Below, piece by piece: positions 46,700 through 57,400 of a DNA stretch of 64,000 bases (its first letter is position 1; each line of letters opens with the position of its first letter). Source of the stretch: Hyalella azteca (Eukaryota > Arthropoda > Malacostraca > Amphipoda > Hyalellidae); the NCBI RefSeq assembly GCF_000764305.2, contig NW_025932417.1, positions 1-64,000 on the forward strand, written 5' to 3'. Position numbers and translations under genes: made by a program. Below the pieces are notes generated by a model. That model made no database searches and was not told the origin of the DNA. It worked only from the letters and a program-made list of their open reading frames with translations.

Positions 46700-47265
46700 A
46701 TTTTGACTCTAACGAGGCCGTAAAATAATATTCATTTGAAGAAAACACAAGCAACGAAAGCCTTGCCCCAAAACTGCATGCTTTTATTGTCGCTGTAAAA
46801 TTCTCAACATTAAAGTAATTTGTTATTAATGAAAACGTGCTTTTATGCTATTTGAAAGAAATAAGGAGTTTGAAGGCACGAAACTTTGAATGTCGCGCCG
46901 TGATACAATTTTTCAAACCCAAGTTGGCCTTAAGTTGAAGCCTGTAAATAATGTAAGTAAGACAAAAATGTAAGTAAGACCTTAAGATAAAGCCATAAAT
47001 CGAAGCCTGTAAATAATTTAGGAAGTACCTGCATGCATCAAAGTGCAAGTGCTCAAAAAGTTCGTGTACAAAAAGTGCGCGTACAAAATGTTTGTACACG
47101 AGCTCGAACTCCGTTTTGTGTTCATAAAAAAAGTGAACTGTTAACTGTGACCCGGAGGGGGGGAATTGTACCTGTTGAAATTCAGTTGCCAGGTTTGATT
47201 GTTTTCATAACTTAAATGAAGAGCAGTGCAGTAGAGGTGTAGCTCTGTGGGTTAGAACCTCTTAT
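46700..47265. other. Intergenic, nothing recognised
   Basis: A short repeat (gtaagtaagaccttaa, gttcgtgtacaaaaagtgcg) is present, with no exon or element boundary that I can support. Confidence 0.4.
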
Positions 47266-47269
47266 GGGG

Positions 47270-49515
47270 CCCAGCAAGTCAAGTTATCTGCAGAACATCA
47301 ATCAGCTAGAGAATCAGTGTGGTGCGAACTTACTCTAAAAGGCAAAGATAGCCTCCTCATAGGGGTCCTTTATAGATCACCTAACAGCTCCTCTGATAAC
47401 AATAAAGTAATAAGCAACCTTTTACTGAGCATGACTTTCAGCAAGTCGCAAACGCTGATCCTTGGTGACTTTAACCATTCAGAAATAGATTGGGCAGATG
47501 AATCCTCTCCAAAAGATGGGAATCACTCAACATCCCTGTTCATGGAGTCTGTGTGAAACTCATTTTTAATGCAGAACATCACCAAGCCAACCCATTTTAG
47601 GGGTAAACAGACCCCATATATTCTAGATCTAGTGCTTACTAGTAAAGAATCAATGATAGATGAGCTTCGCCACGAGGTTCCGTTGGGCAAAAGCCACTAC
47701 CAATCATCTCTTTTCAGTATTAAGTGCTGTGCAGAAAAGACGCGTCGGAAGCGTGAACATTGGAACTTTGCGAAAGGCGACTATGATAAACTCCGTGAAG
47801 CGGTGAATGAGGCGAATGTTTCGGACTGTATTAAGGACATGAGTGTGGCTGATTCATGGTCATTTCTCATAGACACGGTTATGTTTGCAGTCGATGCCTG
47901 TGTACCTAATTACCCTTGGAGGAGTCAAAATGAGTGGACGAACATTACAGTTAAAGCTCAGCTAAAGACCAAGAAAGAAGCCTACAAGCGTTATTTACGA
48001 ACTCGCAGCGATTCTGATTATAACCTGTATGCAAGGGCTCGAAATCTAGCTAAAAAAGTCTGTTGCACTACATCAAAAATTTCAAAAAAAAAAAAAAAAA
48101 CTCAATAGTTCGAAGTGTAAGACAAACGACGGTATATCTGATTTGAAAGTAGACCAACGAAAGATTTCCTCTGATGAGGGCAAGGCTAACGTTCTTAATC
48201 AGTTCTTCAGCAGTGTTTTCATAGATGAGGACTTGAACAGTATCCCAGATATTGAGGAGCACCCAGTCGGCTCGAAGTTAAGAGGATTTCAAATTGTCAG
48301 GGAACGTCGGTTCGAAATTATATTTAGGGGGTATGCAAATCAAATTCAAGTAGGCAGGTTGCATTTATAAACTACGGTTAACGTTACAGGCTTTAAGTAG
48401 ACAGGATACGAGGGAATAAAAGGGATAATGGTGCAAAGTGAATATAAATAGGTAAGCGAACTCGTGGGACAAGGTTCAGTCCTTAAGATCTGACCTGCTC
48501 AAGATACAAGCCTAAACTAATATCGATGCAATTATATTGATTTGTCTTCACTTAGTTCAATTTTCCAAACATAAATGCAAACATCCATAGTTTTATCCTA
48601 AGATATACAAAGACACAAATATTGCCCTACGCTTATAAGCTCACCTGCTCAGTGTGGGAGAATAGGGTCGACAATTTTATTCAGGAGACCAAGCACTGAG
48701 CAAAGTGACGGACTTGAAGAAAAAGTCTATTACAGAAATGTGGATGGACCCCTCACACAAATACACGAAGAAGAGGTTCTCAAGCGTCTGGTAGCTCTAA
48801 ATCCCAACAAGTCGTGTAGACCAGACGTCTTCTATCCCAGATTGCTCAAAGAATTATCAACCGCTCCGGCTTGCAAATTGACAGTATTCTTTCAAAGACC
48901 TTGAACGGTGGAACTTTGCCGTCCGACTGGAAAGAAGCTCAAGTAACACCATTGTTCAAAAAATGTAACTCAGTACTCACTGCAGTGAGTGACAGAGAGC
49001 GCATTTTCTCGTCGACGAAAACTTGAGGTCACGGACAGACGGACGGACAGACGGACAGACAGACAGACAGACGGACGGACGGACGGACATAGCGAGCACA
49101 ATAGTGCATTTATTCCATAAATGAGAAAATGGGCTAAAAAGGTGACAAAAGTTGCCCCGGTAGCTATCGCCCTGTCAGTCTGACAAGTTTTGTTTGTAAG
49201 CTAATGGAATCTGTTGTGAGGAATAGGATTATCGATCACTCGACTGTTCACCATCTTCTATCAGATTGTCAACATTGTTTTCTTCCTGCACCACAACTTA
49301 TTGTCTACGTTGAACGATTGGACTCGCCTGCTGGACGAAAGGGAGTCAGTGGATGCATTGTACCTCGATTTTGCCAAAGCATTTGACAGTGTTCCGCATG
49401 AGCTGTTGTCGCGTAAAGAGAAGTCTTTGGGAATTGAGGGAAACGTTTGGCGTGAGAGAGGTTTTCATGTTTTCAAATTGTTCAGTAGAAGCGGAAAACC
49501 GTGGCGCACTATGTA
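47270..49515 (+). mobile_element. Degraded non-LTR retrotransposon with endonuclease and RT parts
   Basis: The endonuclease domain begins SVWCELTLKGKDSLLIGVLY. It continues RSPNSSSDNN, LILGDFNHSEIDW (catalytic GDFN) and TKPTHFRGKQTPYILDLVLT, then a linker (EAYKRYLRTRSDSDYNLYAR) up to an A-run at 48079. After unrelated or scrambled DNA at about 48290-48690, reverse transcriptase pieces follow: LVALNPNKSCRPDVFYPRLL, LNGGTLPSDWKEAQVTPLFK, SYRPVSLTSFVCKLME and VDALYLDFAKAFDSVPHELL. It ends near 49515 without the catalytic FADD block. Stops and a microsatellite interrupt it. This lineage differs in sequence from the LINE at 37584. Confidence 0.82.
49028..49092. repeat. acggacggacag microsatellite
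   Basis: Tetranucleotide array of gacg/gaca units inserted within the reverse transcriptase part of the LINE. Confidence 0.85.
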
Positions 49516-50105
49516 AAGGCATGTAACGTAGCTTAGATACCGAAAGTAAGCGTTAGCTCACTTCAAAGTGAGTCAGCAGTGCAGAGGACAACTTTATCAA
49601 CACCTCTCCGCATGATATCTGTCGGGTAACTGAGCTGTAGGTCCAGCAACAGCACATTTATAGAGCTTAGCCGCAATTATCTCCATAGGATTTTGTGAAG
49701 GGACACCACCACCCTCCCCCCTTTCGGGATCTGTCGTGAACGCATAAATCATCGTAAAGAGATGGTTCTAGTACCGTTCGATGCGGCAGAAAGTTAGCTT
49801 TATTAAATTTTGATGTGTGCGGTTTGATGTGTGCGAGAGGATGAGATGCACTGTCACTGTGTGTTTTCACATAGCATGTATAAAAAAAGTCTTGTGTAAA
49901 CATATGACGAATATTCAATCGACGTGACATGTGCACATGACGTCGACGCTGTGTTTCTTATGCGATAAATCTCATGAACATCCGTTGGCCTTGCTTTGTA
50001 GTCATGTTAGACACTCAAATTTGGCATCTTTGAGAAAAAAATCTGTCTGATACGTTCAATTCTGCTTTTCTTATTCACGTTAATATATATTTAATTATGT
50101 TAATA
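49516..50105. other. Intergenic, nothing recognised
   Basis: No exon, repeat array or element is supported. Confidence 0.4.
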
Positions 50106-50109
50106 TTAG

Positions 50110-50551
50110 TGCTCATTTACTTAGCGCTACATGAAGAGTCAGGATACGTGACTAAGGTCGTGATGAATAAGTGAGACACAGCTGTCTAGATAACATATCT
50201 TGATATACGGGGCGGTTATACATGAGAGTTACGATACAGAGGTATAAGTTACGCGGTGTCGACCGTAAGGTCGGAGAACTCAACCGACGCGTTACGTCGA
50301 GGAGCGCTTATCAACTACTGCGGGGGCTCTTACTAAGGTTACCAGCCCTTTTATAGCCTTCGGCTTCCGCCCACAACTAAGATCTTGATCGCTTGTTCTG
50401 TCACGTGATGTCTTCCAGATGCTGCCTCTTGGCTAATACTTTTCCATCAATCTCTATGAGGTCAAGTGAATATTACGTCTCAATTACATGTGATCTAATC
50501 ATTTAATATAATTATAATGATTACAATGAGACGCCACATTGACGCCGGACA
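50110..50551 (-). mobile_element. Solo LTR, minus strand
   Basis: Read from 50551 down it starts tgtccggcgtcaatgtggcg and continues ctcattgtaatcattataa, with a TATA-like ctataaaag. It follows the LTR at 58778-59198 over its length. No internal retroelement sequence adjoins it. The left edge is uncertain by about 25 bp. Confidence 0.65.
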
Positions 50552-51084
50552 CAACCAACACAATACTTCGAAGTATGTGCTTGAAATGGCTTGCTGGAAA
50601 TTCTCGCTACATAACGTTTTGCAAAAATTTTCTGATTGCGTCATTTTCATATGATTACGAGATCCGTGAACAAATCGGTGAGGATTTATTGTTTCTATGT
50701 TCCTGGAGAGATGGTTTTCTTGAGCAGCCGCTCACAGCTGGAAGAGAGAGGGTGAAGAGCTGTCTGACCAGTTGATCTGCGTTCCAGGCTGATTGCCAGA
50801 AATGGAACCGTGTCACGAAGAAACTACGTAGCTGCCGCTTAAAATCCACAGTAATCTGTTTCCTAATGGTGGAGATTTAACAGCATACCTAAGTTTTAAG
50901 GTTATCTAGGAATCTATAAAGGTAATAGGTGCATCTGATGAAAGCTACTCAGCTGCTGTGGTGTAACGAGGCCGCGGTAAATCTTTTATCCACCGCAATA
51001 TGTTTCTTGTACGTGTGGTTCGAATATTGATCCTGTCTGAAGGTAGTATTCACGTTGTCAATTATACATTACCGTAATTATTTC

Positions 51085-51262
51085 ATCGGTTGATAATCAC
51101 GTCATTGGTAATAACCAAGTCATCGGTAATAACCACCTCCTTGGTAATAATCACCTCGTATGTAATAACCACCTCAACGGTAATAACCACCTCCTCGGTA
51201 ATAACCACGTCATCGGTAATAACCACGTCATCGGTAATAACCACGTCATCGGTAATAAACAA
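51085..51262. repeat. 18-bp repeat upstream of gene E
   Basis: About ten units of ggtaataaccacctcctc/gtcatc. The period is a multiple of three, so an open frame of Val/Ile/Thr/Ser crosses it; not a gene. Confidence 0.88.
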
Positions 51263-51509
51263 GCGAAACCTTGTACCGTTGTCCCAGTAGTCATAAAAAG
51301 AACCATTTGATGCCTGGTCATCATCACTCCAGAGAATATTTAATTCGATAACATCTCAAATACATTACATGGATGAACGCAGCTGTCGAGCGCTGAATGA
51401 GAAGGAAAAAATGTGCAGAAACACGCACAGTTTTCAGCACAAAGCGCTTGTATAATAGAATGTAATCTTTTCTGATTTACACTTCAGGAAAGTAAGTACC
51501 CGCGCTACA

Positions 51510-51556
51510 TATACCCACACCCTGCAGCTGCTGCTGCCCCAGCACAGCTTATAAAG
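51510..51556 (+). promoter_or_regulatory. Gene E promoter and 5' untranslated exon end
   Basis: gcgctacatatacc, ctgcagctgctgctgcccc and a donor AAAG|gtgaag (GT at 51557) parallel the gene A block at 18536-18588. The spacing to the signal-peptide exon is about 580 bp, against about 3.4 kb in A where mariner copies inserted. Confidence 0.5.
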
Positions 51557-52136
51557 GTGAAGAAAACTCTTCCGAGTGCTCTGTATGAGTTGTTTGTATA
51601 TGGATTTAGCACAGAGAGTAGCACGGCTGCGTAGTTCAGAATTTCCTTAAGAGCGTTTACCTTAAAGCTAATTATTATAGACCGTCTCGAGTAAACTAAG
51701 CTACTGAATTACAATTGATTTAATGCAGTAGAATTCGAGAAGGTAATAACGAATACGATGAAATACTGAATATAACAGTAAAAGAGATAACGGTTTAATG
51801 TAAAATGCATGGCGTTTGGAGGCACATCTCGTGATGGGATCCATGGTTAGGACGAGTATCACCAAATAATGCATGATTATGACCATCGCTGAAATGGATA
51901 ATTGCAACCATTCATGTCTTGAAAGGCAAATCTTGCCTATAAAGATCAAGTATGCAGAAGCTCCCAAAGACATGCTCAGGATAGTTGAAATATACACCAT
52001 AAACATGGCACCAAAGCGGCACGTCCGAGTTGCTAGGGGCTAAGGCATTGGAGGAATTTGATTACTTAATATATGACCTGATTTATTAAGCAATCATAAA
52101 TCACATTTATTTTAATTTTTCGTATTTATGTTGCAG

Positions 52137-53505
52137 ATGTACACTGTCGCAATTGGAACACGAATGCTACAGCTGTTGATGGCCATGCAGTTTCTGCTGC
52201 AGCTTGTCCCAGCGAATGGCGCGATCTCGGCCGAAGCCTCAGCGTCGGCTGAAGATGCTGCAGCGTTTTCGAATGATCAGGGTATGTTTCCGATGCTTTT
52301 TAATCTACGTGAATTATTACATGTACATGGATTAGACAAGTTCAACACATGTACACGCATTCAAAAGATAACGGTCTCGTGTTAACACATTTCTTTTATG
52401 ATCGCAGAAGAGCGCTTCTACCTGGTAACATACGCTACCAGCACCGAACTACATGTCTCCTTCACTACAGCCACCGTGCCTTACACGTGCCTTGCCCGTG
52501 AGTGTCGTGATCTACACGTGCTCGGCCCGTGAGTGTCGTGCCTTACACGTGCTTGGTTCGTGAGTCGTGCCCTACACGTGTCTTGCCCATGAGTGCCGTG
52601 GTCTACAAGTGCCTTGCCTGTTGGTGTCGTGCCTTACACGTGCCTTGCCCGTGAGTGTCGTGCTCTACACGTGCTTGGTCCGTGAGTGTCGTGCCTTACA
52701 CGTACTTGGCTCGTGAGTCGTGCCTTACAAGTGCTTGGCAAGTGAATGTCGCATTTGGCATGATGTGGCTGTGAGTGTGCGGCATGGGTTGGGTGAGTTA
52801 GTGACATGGGGCTTAGGCTGTGGGTATGATGGACACGATCGCCCAGATATCGCTGAATGTACAGATAATAACATAAGTCATCTACTACATCAGTACAGAA
52901 TGTGCGCCCACCGCCAGCACTCACTTATTCCAACCTTCACCAATTCAGTCAATATCCTCAAATCAAGACCACCAATCTTGTAAATGCGAATGCGTTTTCC
53001 CAACTCGAAGAATATATAATTTAAAAACAGTTTTCTGGTGTCCATTTAAATTCTGGTGTCCATTTCAGTCTTTTGCCGCTATAGTTGAATGCCTGACCAG
53101 AGACAACTTTCCAAAAAGCTCCCTCAATTATTGGCTGCGCAATATGTGTTTTTGACGTTTTTCTAAAGCTCTGTTGGGGTTCCCTCAGAAATCGCGGGAG
53201 CGTCGTGTACGGGTCGGCAGGTACGTCTCAAGCGACGTCCGCAGCAAAACGCTGTCGTCTTAGCCCCTTCGACGTCGATGCAAATCGACTCGTCGCTGAA
53301 CGGCTTCATCAGTGACCCACTTTTTGGTGACTCAGCTTTAGGCAAGGAAGACGTGGCAAGAAGTACGGGAAAGCAGCTCTTTACGATCTGGAACGTATCC
53401 TACACGACGATCACGATGACTACGACCTACACGAACCTCTCCGTGACGGCTTCCATCTCCGCTATGTGCTTGCCCAGCGGGTCCCTGCTACCAAGAATCT
53501 GCTAG
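52137..53505 (+). CDS. Gene E (type 1): secreted Thr-motif protein, three exons
   Basis: Exons: 52137-52281, 52408-52497, 53189-53505, giving 183 residues with all phases 1. The ATG follows ttgcag directly. Exon 1 encodes a signal peptide (RMLQLLMAMQFLLQLVPANG) and a short Ala/Ser/Glu region, ending at G|gtatgt. Exon 2 encodes EERFYLVTYATSTELHVSFT then TATVPYTC. Exon 3 encodes ASCTGRQVRLKRRPQQ, SMQIDSSLNGFISDPLFG and the second motif (LFTIWNVSYTTITMTTTYTN, LSVTASISAMCLPSG), ending PRIC and TAG. Both motif copies keep the aromatic/Tyr-Thr-Thr start and the closing Cys. It is the most compact intact member and the best guide to the family. The extracellular role is inferred from the signal peptide alone. 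Confidence 0.78.
52498..52745 (+). repeat. 29-31-bp array carrying splice donors, gene E intron 2
   Basis: About eight units of gtgagtgtcgtgccttacac plus gtgcttggtcc start exactly at the exon 2 donor and repeat the exon end with its donor. At least six retain gtgagt. The parallel array in gene A has a different, more uniform unit. Confidence 0.78.
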
Positions 53506-54440
53506 GACATCCAAGTACACGTCTACCGTACTGCTCACGCATGCACATGTACCCCATCCACCATGCATACCATGTGCATGAGCCGTGTGTGTCTCCATGC
53601 AAATAAGCTTCAATTTGTAGGCCCACGTAATTGAACGTCATAACTTCTATCATGCATATATGATTTTCATTCTCCAGCTCCATATAATCATTCGTCTCAC
53701 TCCACGGTATCACCGTGTTAAATTGTATTGCACACGAGTGTAACTTATATATAGCTTGTTGGCCCAGAAAATGTTACTGCATGATTTTCCTAGAGAAAAT
53801 TATAGTCATAATAACTGTAATTTCTGGATTTCGATAATCGTAGAAGATGAGGCTACACTCTTCGCATGAATACTCATATTATCGTAGGGGATATAATCAG
53901 TAATGTAGGGAATAAAGCTCTTCTGTTCGGTATTTAACTGATGAAAATCATAGGAAATGAGGAATTTCTGTTCAGTAGTTTACTTACAAGATAGTGTTCA
54001 GAAGTTAACTCATGAGAAACGTATAGGAATAAAACTATTCCGTTCAGTTTTGCTGATGAGAACAGTCAACTGATGAGAATCGTAGGGAATAAAACTATTC
54101 TTCTGTTCAGTAGTTGACTGATGAAAATCGTATGGGATAATTTTATTTGAGTACAATAGTTAGAGTTACATCGTGTTACGTGTGCAATTTCCACAAGGAT
54201 TGGAGCGGCGGTAAATAACATAAGAAGATCCTTCTAAAGCGTTCTTCATATTGCGTGATTAGAATTAGGCATTGATGTGGCATTTTGCGCTGCAGGAAAA
54301 TACAGAGCAGCGATGTCGAGATGAAGAAGCTGTGGCGAGCAATCAAGGAAATGGGGGAAATTATAGGTTTTTCGCTGTGAAAAAAAGCAAGAGGATAGTA
54401 ACAGGATGGTTGTAGATGAAGCAAAAACTAAAGCAAGTAC
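53506..54440. other. Gene E 3' flank and gene D promoter region
   Basis: 53506-53660 matches the flank of copy F (36490-36650). About 53880-54145 is a short version of the 45-bp repeat upstream of C. 54270-54440 matches 40310-40480 upstream of C (tgcagg/taggaaaatacag, gatgaagaagctg). No TATA box is obvious. Confidence 0.55.
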
Positions 54441-54495
54441 ATAAATGAAGACGTCGCGCGGCCGACGCATGCACACCGACGTACGACGTGTGGGA

Positions 54496-57400
54496 ATGAA
54501 GGTGAGTATATATAGCAACACGTCTCCAGATCACAAGTATAGAGGAATGATCTGATTTTTAAGTTTTAATTACAAAGATACTTCATTCATAATAACACTA
54601 AATAAATTTGCTCGCTCCATTGCAGCAAAATAAAAATTATAAATTAATACATGCAATGCTATAAAAGCATAAATGATGTAAATAACATTCATGTTAGAAA
54701 AATAATGACCACATAGGCAGCTAAAAATATTAACAGCTAGAGCCTACGATTTTGTAAGAAGTTTTCTAGAAATGTTATTCAGCTCATGTTTATTTAGCCC
54801 TGGAATACGACTAGGAAATATCAATCACTTCTTCAATGAATATGTCTCGACTGAACAACACGTGTAATAACCAATTAACATACGTAATTAATAACCGGTG
54901 GCCAGACACCTCATTATACGAGACATTTCATCAATGAAACGTTTTATCATTATAGTAATACATCATCAGACATCTATCAATATAACAATTCCTTATTGGA
55001 AAATTCTTCATCATTGCAATTCATTGCATAGAGTGCATTTTACAAATATTATTGAATTCTGTTAGAATTGGAAATTAAAGAACAAAGAAAGCGTTGAAAC
55101 TTTTATTGTTGTGGTTCCGAAAAGAGAAGTGGTTCGCAGAACGAAGTCAGGAGGAAACGAGAAGCACGAAGCGCGATGAGGGACTCGTGCACTGTAGTAG
55201 AATGCGTTCGCACATAAGTACAAGTTGAATGTTAGGAGTCTAGAACACGATATTTAATTTCAGTTGAATGAGTCACTGTTTCAGGTGAATATATCTCTCT
55301 CTCCAATTCTCACCATATATTGCCGGTGGCAACAGAACGTAATAAGCAAGGAGTAGTTCAGCTCAAATAAACAGAAACGGCAGAGTTGAAGACCAAGTAG
55401 AGGGCGTTGGGAGGATTCTTATCTGAGTAAGACAGAAAACCAACTTGAGACTATCATTAATGGATTCAAAGTTATAACGCAATGGATTTCAGTATGATTC
55501 AAGTAAATTCAGAATAACGATAACAGTTTCAAATAATCAAAATAACAAACCTATTTGTTTCCGTTGAGGAATCCTAGATATGTGTTCTCATGTAGAGAAC
55601 TATTAGAAAGAAAATAGAGAAAACAGTAATATGAATTTTCGCTCGTATTTAAAGAGAGTTAAGCGCATGCAAGCATGCAAGTTAATTCACAGCACTAAGG
55701 CATGTGACAAATCGGTATACACCGAAGCTAAAAGGAGCCAATAACCCTACGGGTTTCAACCAGTGGCGTAAAGCCAGCTAAGCAATATCTTATACGAGCG
55801 AAACACAGAAGTGCTAACATGCATTAAATGGAATAAAATCAAATGAAAACACACTCGCACAAACAGAAATTAAGGTATAGAAAAGCAATAGTTAACAAAA
55901 TTAGTTATACTGTTTGAGCAGGAGGTCTTCACTCGGGTAAGGTTAAGGTAATAATAATCAAGATCGAGCTAACGCGTATACTTTGCCTCCTAACACGAGA
56001 CAAACGATAAGCGTATGAACATTAACGAGTTAATTAGACAATAAATTTTAACAATATAAGTGTATATATAGGTGCAATTCGAACGAATAATGACAAGAGA
56101 ATGCATTTAACCTACACCTCCAGTCTGGAGGACAGGGAACCCTTGAGACAAGCTCACAAGACCGTCGCTCACACTGTGCTGGAGGAAACCACCAGCATCG
56201 TCATCATGCAGTGCTGGAGGAACCCACCAGCATCGTCATTGTGCAGTGCTGGAGGAACCCACCAGCATCGTCATCATGCAGTGCTGGAGGAACTCACCAG
56301 CATCGTCATCATGCAGTGGCGCCCAATATTAACCGACCGACGATTGCTGGCCGATCTCAGCCATCTGTTTTCAAACTCCCAAAATTGTCTGAACTTTGAG
56401 ATAGTTTTCAGAGTCATTTTCCGTTTTAAAATTCCTTGTTGTATCCTATTTGTATGTATTATGTAATTATGTCCATCAAAATTTCATTCTTCAATGCTTC
56501 TATTAAATTGAAAGTGAATGTTGATACATTCGAAACGTCGTTAAATATATTATAAATCATTGGTGAGACCTGCTTTTTGATCTGTTAACGTCTTCTGAAG
56601 AATTTTGATTTCTTTAAAATTGGAATTAATGCATTCTCTGGTCAATATTTTTACGTGTTTCAATAAGAAAATTCAGCCATCTAATGCTAATACTATATAA
56701 TAGGTGTAACTAGGTAATTAACATACTGAGCAACTAGATAGGCCTTAGTATCCTGCTTTTTAGCAGTATCCATAGGATTTAGTATACATCTTGCTTTTTG
56801 CTGGCATTGGTGCAATATCCATCCTGGCTTCTGTTGCCGTAGGTGCAATATTCATCCTGGCTTCTGTTGCCGTAGGTGCCATATCCGCCTTGCCTTCTGC
56901 TGGCATTTGTCCGGTGTCAATCAGGCGTCTCATTATATTTATTAAAATTATGTTATAAAATTAGATCATCCGTAATTGAAACGTAATATTTACTAGACGT
57001 GATGGAGATTGATGATAAAGTAGGCTACTAGACAACATCACGTGAAAGATCCGTTAGAGCCGTGATTAAATAAAAGGGCTTGGAATATACACTCATCGAC
57101 GCTTCAATGCTACAATGTGTAACCGATACTACCGATACTACGTTAATGATCGACGTACAGTCGAGTAAAATCTATTTTACATTTGTCGTCTAATGAGCAA
57201 TTCATCCTGCATAATGATTCCTTCTTGTTATCTTTATTGTATGAGGCTTGATTTATAGGTCATTTCATAACGATAGTTGATATACATATAATGAATAATT
57301 GCTGCCCTTCAACCTTCAACCTCTAACATTCAATACGAGAAAAATTAAGCTAAAATATGCTATTGAATTAAAACAATTCAGAGATTGAGAGATCTTAGTA

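Noticed and set aside
51090..51290. Ile/Thr/Ser-rich 66-codon frame
   Set aside because: Artefact of an 18-bp repeat.
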